A DNA stretch of 19,779 nt from an uncultured Eubacteriales bacterium. GTDB taxonomy: Bacteria > Bacillota > Clostridia > Christensenellales > CAG-917. Shown here piece after piece: positions 14,860 through 19,779 of the stretch. The position numbers and the translations under genes were made by a program. The notes below the pieces were generated by a model. It did not search any database. It had not been told where the DNA came from and was given only the letters and a program-made list of their open reading frames with translations. Within the stretch, counting starts at the first letter, position 1. The number at the start of each line of letters is the position of its first letter. The stretch lies in assembly GCA_900551145.1 (NCBI GenBank), contig URUQ01000008.1, forward strand, positions 1-19,779, in the 5' to 3' direction.

Positions 14860-15708
14860 ATGCAAATCATCGACGGAAAACTCGTTGCGTCAAAAACGCG
14901 CGAACAACTCAAAATCCAAGTCCAAGAACTCAGCGAAAAAGCCACCGATCGCAAAATCGGTTTGGCGGTGATTTTGGTGGGGGACGATCCCGCATCGCAA
15001 GTGTACGTTCGCAACAAGATCAAGGCGTGCGAAGAAGTTGGTATCAATTCATACCTTTGCAAGCTTCCCGCCGAAAGCACTTTTGAAGAAGTTGCAGAGG
15101 CTATACGCTCGCTCAACGAAAATCCAGACGTCACGGGTATGATTTTGCAACTGCCGATTCCAAAGCACCTTGACGAAAACTCGCTTTTGGATTTGATAGA
15201 CCCAAATAAAGACGTTGACGGTTGTCACTATGTTCAAAAGGGCAGGCTTTGGACGGGGCGTGACAGTCTCGTTGCTTGTACGCCGTTTGGCGTAATGCGC
15301 CTTTTGGAATACTACGATATTCCGCTTGAAGGCAAAAACGCAGTGGTAATCGGTCGTTCCAATCTTGTAGGCAAACCGCTTGCTCAACTCTTGCTCGACA
15401 AAAATTGCACCGTAACTATATGCCACTCGCGCACGCAAAACCTTAAAGAAATCACTTCGCGCGCTGATATCCTATGCGTAGCCATCGGCAAAGCCAAATT
15501 CTTAAAAGCCGATATGGTTAAAGAGGGTGCAGTGGTCGTGGATATCGGTATGGATAGAGATGAAAACGGCAAACTTTGCGGTGACGTAGACTTTGCTTCC
15601 GTCGCCCCCAAATGTTCCTATATTACCCCCGTCCCGGGTGGGGTTGGACCGATGACGGTGACGATGCTTCTTGCCAACACGATTAAAGCGTTTAAGATGC
15701 GTTATTGA
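14860..15708 (+). CDS. folD: Methylenetetrahydrofolate dehydrogenase / methenyltetrahydrofolate cyclohydrolase
   Basis: Bifunctional cytoplasmic enzyme of one-carbon metabolism: oxidises 5,10-methylene-THF to methenyl-THF with NAD(P)+ and hydrolyses that to 10-formyl-THF. The 282 residues match the family length. Visible motifs are YVRNK (49-53; K53 catalytic), LQLPIP (97-102) followed by DVDG (118-121), the dinucleotide-binding GRSNLVGKP (165-173) and PGGVGPMT (259-266). Start ATG at 14860 follows AAAGAGG; the in-frame extension upstream overlaps the promoter and is rejected. It is monocistronic. Its last eight codons (from I275) and stop are the left arm of a 148-nt palindrome, so the C-terminal residues IKAFKMRY are encoded within a hairpin arm. 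Confidence 0.97.
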   Translation: MQIIDGKLVASKTREQLKIQVQELSEKATDRKIGLAVILVGDDPASQVYVRNKIKACEEVGINSYLCKLPAESTFEEVAEAIRSLNENPDVTGMILQLPIPKHLDENSLLDLIDPNKDVDGCHYVQKGRLWTGRDSLVACTPFGVMRLLEYYDIPLEGKNAVVIGRSNLVGKPLAQLLLDKNCTVTICHSRTQNLKEITSRADILCVAIGKAKFLKADMVKEGAVVVDIGMDRDENGKLCGDVDFASVAPKCSYITPVPGGVGPMTVTMLLANTIKAFKMRY

Positions 15709-15829
15709 GCGAATAACTTCGGCAGCGCGCATCCGCTACAAAATCACGTACGCTTATGTACGTTGGGTTTTGTATCGGACGCGCGCTTTCTTGTTCTTCA
15801 TCTCAATAGCGCGTCTTAAACGCTTTAAT
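15682..15829. repeat. Long hairpin repeat, copy 2 (shared core 15704-15807), with arms extending into folD
   Basis: The core is again 104 bp with the four blocks identical to copy 1. The variable arms pair at 13 of 17 positions. Compared with copy 1, at least four arm positions have changed on both sides so that pairing is kept (C to G, T to C twice, G to T, counted on the left arm). Outside the core, 22 bp on each side (15682-15703 and 15808-15829) pair at 20 of 22 positions, and both exceptions would be G-U in a plus-strand RNA. The 148-nt palindrome is centred exactly on the core. Its left outer arm is coding sequence of folD, and folD's stop codon is in block A. No T-run follows. Confidence 0.9.
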
Positions 15830-15835
15830 TACTAT

Positions 15836-15879
15836 GAGCGAAGACGGAATTGGAGGCGCAAGGCGCCGACCGCATCGAG
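15836..15879 (+). repeat. Hairpin-containing unit, copy 1
   Basis: GAGCGAAGACGGAAT (15836-15850), then a 20-base segment holding the hairpin GGCGC-AAG-GCGCC, then CGCATCGAG (15871-15879). The same layout recurs at 15991-16037 with a different hairpin. Confidence 0.5.
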
Positions 15880-15946
15880 CGTCGAGCTTGACGGATAGTA
15901 CAAGCGACTGCGCAGTGTTGTTGCGTAGCTGGCGCATAAAGCGCAG

Positions 15947-15955
15947 TGGTATAAT
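15947..15955 (+). promoter_or_regulatory. Extended -10 promoter inside the spacer
   Basis: TGGTATAAT gives a consensus -10 (15950-15955) preceded by the TGn extension. No good -35 is found at 16-18 bp upstream (TTGCGT lies 23 bp away). No start codon with a ribosome site follows, so if used it would make a non-coding RNA or read toward the terminator-like hairpin at 16335. Confidence 0.4.
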
Positions 15956-15990
15956 GAGAGAAATGTCCCTATCTATGCGAGCACCGTAAG

Positions 15991-16037
15991 GAGCGAAGCG
16001 ACGGAATAGCGATTGTTACGAAGTCAATCGCGTCGAG
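15991..16037 (+). repeat. Hairpin-containing unit, copy 2
   Basis: GAGCGAAGCGACGGAAT (15991-16007), a 21-base segment spanning the hairpin GCGATTG/CAATCGC (which ends at 16031 within the next block), then CGCGTCGAG (16029-16037). It corresponds to 15836-15879; flanks are similar but the hairpin arms are unrelated in sequence. Confidence 0.5.
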
Positions 16038-16334
16038 TTGCCCCCCGCGGAGCGGTTCCGTGGGTTCCCTCAAACGAAGCGCAGAGGGGGAACGGAATAT
16101 GGGCGCGACGCGTTAAGCGACACATTCGGTGAATGTGTCGTAGCCAAAGCGAACGAGGCGGATTGCGGTGCGCAAACGCCGAAGTCCAAACACCGTGAGG
16201 AAGGGGGAAAGTTGCATTTAATAATATTTTTTAGAAAGACCGGCGTGTCCGGAGAGAGGGGGTAATTCTATTTAGAGGAGTTACGACGCACTTTATTATT
16301 GCTGGTGGAATATTCCAAAACCATGATATCACTG

Positions 16335-16370
16335 TTTCGCGGGTGGGCTGTACCCACACCCGAAATTTTT
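16335..16370 (+). terminator. Terminator-like hairpin upstream of the ECF promoter
   Basis: TTTCGCGGGTGGG (16335-16347) and CCCACACCCGAAA (16353-16365) pair at 11 of 13 positions around a 5-nt loop, followed by five T (16366-16370). It sits between the spacer promoter and the ecfA1 promoter at 16399, where it would isolate the ECF operon from upstream transcription. Confidence 0.65.
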
Positions 16371-16398
16371 CATAATATCCACAATAAACGTTATAAGA

Positions 16399-16427
16399 TT
16401 GCAAATCTAAATGCTCTGTGCTATAAT
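16399..16427 (+). promoter_or_regulatory. Promoter of the ECF operon, next to the start codon
   Basis: TTGCAA (16399-16404), a 17-bp spacer and TATAAT (16422-16427), with a TGC extension upstream of the -10. The ATG of ecfA1 begins at 16434, seven bases after the -10, where transcription itself should start. This predicts a leaderless mRNA, consistent with the lack of any Shine-Dalgarno. Confidence 0.75.
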
Positions 16428-16433
16428 CGCGGT

Positions 16434-17267
16434 ATGTCGCAAATTGTCCTCAAAGGAGTAAGCTATAGCTACTCATTAGGGGAGGGCCACAGTCTAAAAG
16501 CCCTCAAAAACCTGTCTTTTTCCGTTGAGAAAGGCCAATTTGTCGCGCTCGTCGGCATGAACGGCAGCGGCAAATCCACGCTTGCAAAACTTCTCAACGG
16601 TCTTTTTATACCTTCGAGCGGAGAAGTGCTTATCGACGGTCTTTCCACGTCCGACGAAAAAAATACTTTTGAAATCCGCAAAAAAGCGGGTATGGTTTTT
16701 CAAAATCCCGACAACCAGACTGTTGCAACCATTGTCGAGGACGACGTAGCGTTTGGACCCGAAAATATCGGTTTGCCTCGCGAAGAAATCGTGGAAAGAG
16801 TGAATTACGCTCTCGATGCCGTGGGAATGAGCGAATATCGCAATCGTTCCGCATCCAAACTGAGCGGAGGACAAAAACAACGAGTGGCAATCGCGGGCGT
16901 GCTTGCAATGCGCCCCGATATCCTCATTTTGGACGAGTCCACCTCTATGCTTGACCCAAACGGGCGCAAAGAGATTATGGACATTGCCGGCACTCTAAAC
17001 AAGCAAGGTATCACCGTAGTCAACATCACTCACAATATGGAAGAAGCAGTGCTTGCGGACAGAATAATCGTGCTTCGCAAGGGCAGAATTGCCGTTGATG
17101 GCACTCCGGAAGAAGTGTTTTCGTCGGGGCTTTTGGAAGCGTGCGGACTAACGCTTCCGCCCGTATCGCAATTGTCCGAAAAACTCAAAAGCAAAGGGTT
17201 CGTCTTTGACGCGCCAATCGTGAGCAAAGACAAACTCGTGGAGGAAGTATGTCGGCAATTGAGATAA
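16434..17267 (+). CDS. ecfA1: ECF transporter ATP-binding subunit A1
   Basis: One of the two ATPases that power energy-coupling-factor importers of vitamins and metal ions at the inner face of the membrane. The 277 residues include Walker A GMNGSGKST (41-49; K47), Q-loop FQNPDNQ (89-95), signature LSGGQKQR (143-150), Walker B ILILDES with E168, and H200. ECF-type context (A1, A2, T, truA) distinguishes it from other ABC ATPases. ATG at 16434 matches the usual N-terminus; the frame is open back to 16299 but that stretch contains the promoter and terminator-like hairpin. It overlaps ecfA2 by 19 bp. Walker B reads DEST rather than the DEPT/DEPV seen in many ABC proteins, as is common for EcfA1. 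Confidence 0.93.
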   Translation: MSQIVLKGVSYSYSLGEGHSLKALKNLSFSVEKGQFVALVGMNGSGKSTLAKLLNGLFIPSSGEVLIDGLSTSDEKNTFEIRKKAGMVFQNPDNQTVATIVEDDVAFGPENIGLPREEIVERVNYALDAVGMSEYRNRSASKLSGGQKQRVAIAGVLAMRPDILILDESTSMLDPNGRKEIMDIAGTLNKQGITVVNITHNMEEAVLADRIIVLRKGRIAVDGTPEEVFSSGLLEACGLTLPPVSQLSEKLKSKGFVFDAPIVSKDKLVEEVCRQLR

Positions 17268-18130
17268 AGCATTTGACGTATATTTACTCGCGCAAGACGC
17301 CGTACGAGAAAAAAGCACTCGACGACGTCAATCTTTGCATCGAAGAGGGCAGTTTCGTGGGTATAGTCGGCGCGACGGGAAGCGGAAAATCCACTCTTAT
17401 CCAACACCTCAACGGTCTTATCAAAGTGCAAGACAAAAAAACGTCGAGCGTCGTGGTGCAAGGTATGTCCGCAACGGACAAAAAGACGCTCAAAAACTTG
17501 CGTTTTAAGGTGGGTATGGTGTTCCAATACCCCGAATACCAACTTTTTGCCGATACGGTGGAGAAGGACGTTGCTTTCGGCCCTAAAAACATGAAATTGC
17601 CCAAAGAGGAAATCGACGCGAGAGTGCGCAAAGCAATGGACGTGGTCGGGCTCGATTACGACCAATTCGCATCTCGCAGTCCTTTCGATTTGAGCGGCGG
17701 AGAAAAGAGAAGAGCGGCAATTGCGGGCGTTATCGCAATGCAACCCGAGATTCTCGTCCTCGACGAACCCGTTGCGGGACTCGACCCCGCGGGCAGAGAA
17801 GAGATACTCGCGCTCGTAAAAAAACTTCAAAAAGAAGTGTCTCCCACCATAATTTTGGTGTCTCACAATATGGACGATATTGCGGTTATGGCAGATAGAA
17901 TAATCGCGCTCAAAGACGGGAAAGTTGTCATGGACGGCACGCCGAAAGAGGTTTTTTCGGACAGAAAACGCGTTGAGGAAATAGGGCTCGACGTGCCTTT
18001 TGCAACCTCTCTCTCGGACGAGTTTATAGCAAGGGGATACGACCTTCCGAAAGATATAATAAGTCTTGACGAGCTTGCCGACGCGCTCTCGAAAATAAGG
18101 AAAAACGAGGGGGTAAAAGCCGATGTTTAA
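17249..18130 (+). CDS. ecfA2: ECF transporter ATP-binding subunit A2
   Basis: Second ATPase (293 residues) of the ECF module, expected to heterodimerise with the upstream A1 protein. Walker A GATGSGKST is at 41-49 (K47), Q-loop FQYPEYQLF at 92-100 (the YPEYQLF form is characteristic of EcfA2), signature LSGGEKRR at 148-155, Walker B ILVLDEP with E173, and H206. The C-terminal extension after residue 235 is typical. ATG at 17249 follows GGAGGAA and lies inside the end of ecfA1; it overlaps ecfT by 8 bp, so translation is coupled. Confidence 0.95.
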   Translation: MSAIEIKHLTYIYSRKTPYEKKALDDVNLCIEEGSFVGIVGATGSGKSTLIQHLNGLIKVQDKKTSSVVVQGMSATDKKTLKNLRFKVGMVFQYPEYQLFADTVEKDVAFGPKNMKLPKEEIDARVRKAMDVVGLDYDQFASRSPFDLSGGEKRRAAIAGVIAMQPEILVLDEPVAGLDPAGREEILALVKKLQKEVSPTIILVSHNMDDIAVMADRIIALKDGKVVMDGTPKEVFSDRKRVEEIGLDVPFATSLSDEFIARGYDLPKDIISLDELADALSKIRKNEGVKADV

Positions 18131-18974
18131 AGACGTTGCTTTCGGTCAATATTACCCCGCGGATTCAATTATACACCGCCTCGACGCAAGAGTGAAAATG
18201 CTTATCACATTGCTTTTCGTGATTGCGATTTTCTTTATCAAATCTTATTTCGGATTTATGCTTACGGCGGTTATTTTGATAGGCATAGTATTGCTTGCAA
18301 AATTGCCTATGATGTCCGTTTTGAAGAGCGTCAAAGGCGTGATGTTTATCATTTTATTTACGGCAATACTCAACTTGTTTCTAATCAAAAAAGGTGAAGT
18401 TTTGTGGTCGTGGAAAATCTTTACAATCACCAAAGACGGGGTTCATACAACCATAAAGATGGTTTTAAGGCTCGTTTTGTTGATTTCGGGCGCGTCTTTG
18501 CTTTCGCTCACCACAACTCCCGTCGCACTTGCCGACGGCGTGGAAAGCCTCATGTCGCCGCTCAAACTCATCAAAGTTCCCGTACGCGATATCGCAATGA
18601 TTATGAGCATTGCGCTTCGCTTTATCCCCACGCTTTTTGAGGAGACAAACAAGATTATTTCCGCACAAAAAGCAAGAGGCGCAAGCTTCGATACGGGCGG
18701 AATTTTTGCAAGGGCAAAGGCAATGCTTCCCGTGCTTATTCCGCTTTTTGTCAACTCGTTCAGACGTGCGGACGAACTTGCTTTCGCAATGGACGCAAGA
18801 TGCTATAACGCAACGGATAATCGCACCAAAATGAAGAAGGCAAAATTCGGCGTAGGGGACGCTTTCGCGCTCTTGTTTATAATCTCTTATTTCGTGCTGA
18901 TTTTGCTTGAAAGATACTATTTCCCGACCGTGGGTATAAATATCGACCAAATGATTTTCGGAGGGCTCGTATGA
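18123..18974 (+). CDS. ecfT: ECF transporter transmembrane subunit T
   Basis: Membrane scaffold (283 residues) that links the EcfA1-A2 motor to interchangeable substrate-binding S subunits. Hydrophobic segments lie near 27-60, 70-90, 112-132, 155-172 and 245-262. The coupling-helix motifs are AQKARGASF (ARG at 184-186) and AMDARCYN (225-227), where the second motif has Cys in place of the usual Gly. No S subunit is encoded in the window, so this is a shared (group II) module whose substrate cannot be inferred here. GAGGGGG precedes ATG 18123; the stop overlaps the truA start by 4 bp. Confidence 0.94.
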   Translation: MFKDVAFGQYYPADSIIHRLDARVKMLITLLFVIAIFFIKSYFGFMLTAVILIGIVLLAKLPMMSVLKSVKGVMFIILFTAILNLFLIKKGEVLWSWKIFTITKDGVHTTIKMVLRLVLLISGASLLSLTTTPVALADGVESLMSPLKLIKVPVRDIAMIMSIALRFIPTLFEETNKIISAQKARGASFDTGGIFARAKAMLPVLIPLFVNSFRRADELAFAMDARCYNATDNRTKMKKAKFGVGDAFALLFIISYFVLILLERYYFPTVGINIDQMIFGGLV

Positions 18975-19779
18975 GATATCGTGCGATAATTTCCTATTGC
19001 GGAACGAGGTACGTCGGTTGGCAACGCCAACTCAACGGCCTTTCCGTGCAAGAAGTCCTCGAAAAAGCACTCTCCAAAACGTTCGGCACGCCCACGAACG
19101 CAACCGCAAGCGGACGAACGGACGCAGGTGTACACGCCGAGGGACAAGTGGTGCATTTTGACGCGACGACGTCCATACCCGCCGACAAAATACCTTTTGC
19201 CGTAAACACGGAGTTGCCCGATGACGTGAGTATGCTCTATTGCGAAGTCGCGGACGACGATTTCAACGCAAGGTTCAACGCCAAGCGCAAGACGTATTGC
19301 TACAAAATGTATCTTTCAAAACATCGTTTGCCGATGTTGGAAGCCACGCACGAACACGTCGTCGTTCCGCTCAACCTCAAAACGATGCAAGAGGCGGCGA
19401 AAATCATTGAAGGAACGCACGATTTCAAGTGCTTCGAAGCAAGCGGTAGCGTGGTGAAAAACACCGTCCGCACGGTGTATTCCGTAGATATTCAAACGCG
19501 CGAACTTTCCTATGCTTCGGCAATATCAGACGATGCCAAAAATCAACATCTAAACGGCTCAAATCCCGATTATATCTACGATAGCGAGATAAACATATAC
19601 GTCACGGGCAACGGATTTTTGTACAATATGGTGCGCATAATCGCAGGCACTTTGTTGTACGTCGGGATAGGCAAACTCTCCGTTGACGACGTAAGGGATA
19701 TTCTCGAAAAAGGTGACCGCAAAAAGGCGGGCAAAACGCTTTCGGCAAAAGGTTTGCACCTTATCAAAGTGGTTTATTG
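18971..19779 (+). CDS. truA: tRNA pseudouridine synthase A (3' end beyond the window)
   Basis: Forms pseudouridine at tRNA positions 38-40. The catalytic aspartate is D51 in GRTDAGVHA (49-56), with WQRQ (17-20) and GFLYNMVR (215-222) also matching the family. A segment at about residues 179-206 is longer than in many TruA proteins. It begins with ATG at 18971, overlapping the ecfT stop (ATGA), in the usual ECF-truA operon order. The 269 codons visible run to the last base with no in-frame stop; they already reach the 'GLHLIKVVY' end typical of TruA, and the final two bases are TG, so a stop right after the edge is likely. It is nearly complete. Confidence 0.95.
   Translation, partial: MRYRAIISYCGTRYVGWQRQLNGLSVQEVLEKALSKTFGTPTNATASGRTDAGVHAEGQVVHFDATTSIPADKIPFAVNTELPDDVSMLYCEVADDDFNARFNAKRKTYCYKMYLSKHRLPMLEATHEHVVVPLNLKTMQEAAKIIEGTHDFKCFEASGSVVKNTVRTVYSVDIQTRELSYASAISDDAKNQHLNGSNPDYIYDSEINIYVTGNGFLYNMVRIIAGTLLYVGIGKLSVDDVRDILEKGDRKKAGKTLSAKGLHLIKVVY

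Larger units (their letters stand above)
15830..16398. other. Hairpin-rich spacer between folD and the ECF genes
   Basis: About 570 bp without a convincing protein gene. It contains several hairpins: GGCGC-AAG-GCGCC (15855-15867), GCGATTG with CAATCGC (16009-16015 and 16025-16031), and a perfect 10-bp stem CGACACATTC with GAATGTGTCG around GGT (16118-16140). It also holds an 8-bp direct repeat GCGCAGTG (15910 and 15941), a duplicated hairpin unit, an extended -10 promoter and a terminator-like hairpin at the end. Two ORFs crossing it (TTG at 16038; TTG at 16299) have no ribosome sites or family features. It could be one structured non-coding transcript (about 15961-16370) or accumulated repeat debris; I cannot match it to RNase P, tmRNA, 6S or SRP RNA. 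Confidence 0.55.

Noticed and set aside
15704..15829. Hairpin repeat as folD's intrinsic terminator
   Set aside because: No T-run follows either arm, and the stem is far longer and more interrupted than an intrinsic terminator; some effect on 3' ends is still possible.
16038..16265. 75-codon frame in the folD-ECF spacer
   Set aside because: TTG start without Shine-Dalgarno; it runs through hairpins and low-complexity charged sequence and resembles no protein family.
16141..16265. RNase P, SRP or tmRNA gene in the spacer (because of GAGGAAGGGGGAAAG-like sequence)
   Set aside because: The conserved core sequences of these RNAs, such as GAGGAAAGTCC with its partner region, are not found on either strand.
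16299..16433. N-terminal extension of ecfA1 (45 codons)
   Set aside because: The region contains a terminator-like hairpin and the promoter; the family's normal N-terminus begins at 16434.

Overview
This window reads as a dense housekeeping stretch of a Bacillota (Clostridia-like) chromosome, probably from an uncultured anaerobe. The evidence is the gene content: an ecfA1-ecfA2-ecfT-truA block, rsmD next to coaD followed by a small coiled-coil gene, a bacterial valS, an MgtC-type protein and promoters close to the sigma-70/SigA consensus. Composition is moderate in GC. Genus is not determined. No tRNA, rRNA, CRISPR array, transposase or phage gene was seen.

Layout. Positions 1-199 hold no supportable gene. 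A diacylglycerol-kinase-family gene (minus, 200-1126) is divergent from pgsA (1277-2002); both concern phosphatidic acid and phospholipid flux. valS (2074-4653) is followed by three membrane-protein genes, the last carrying a PH-like domain (4690-7195). A compact plus-strand run comes next: an aconitase-family hydratase (7254-9452), alanine racemase (9507-10544, apparent CTG start), 5-formyltetrahydrofolate cyclo-ligase, a single ORF fusing RsmD to CoaD (11079-12089), and a coiled-coil protein (12190-12639). A D-2-hydroxyacid dehydrogenase (12817-13752) converges on an mgtC-like gene (13924-14628, minus) across a bidirectional terminator. folD (14860-15708) has its own promoter. After a gene-free spacer of about 725 bp come the two ATPases and the transmembrane subunit of an ECF vitamin-transport module and truA, which runs off the window with at most a few codons missing.

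The most unusual content is not protein-coding. Two copies of a 104-bp hairpin element (12647-12750 and 15704-15807) share four identical blocks of 15-17 bp. They differ in the intervening stem arms, where several changes are matched on both sides so that pairing is kept. In each copy the palindrome continues past the shared core into locus-specific sequence. At folD the left arm is the last codons of the gene and the right arm is their inverted copy downstream. I know of no named family for this element. Downstream of the second copy is a hairpin-rich spacer with an extended -10 promoter, a duplicated hairpin-containing unit and a terminator-like hairpin, which could be a roughly 0.4-kb non-coding transcript. 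The genes after both elements (the dehydrogenase and ecfA1) have no Shine-Dalgarno sequence and sit immediately downstream of a -10 box, so their mRNAs may be leaderless. The RsmD-CoaD fusion is the other notable feature.
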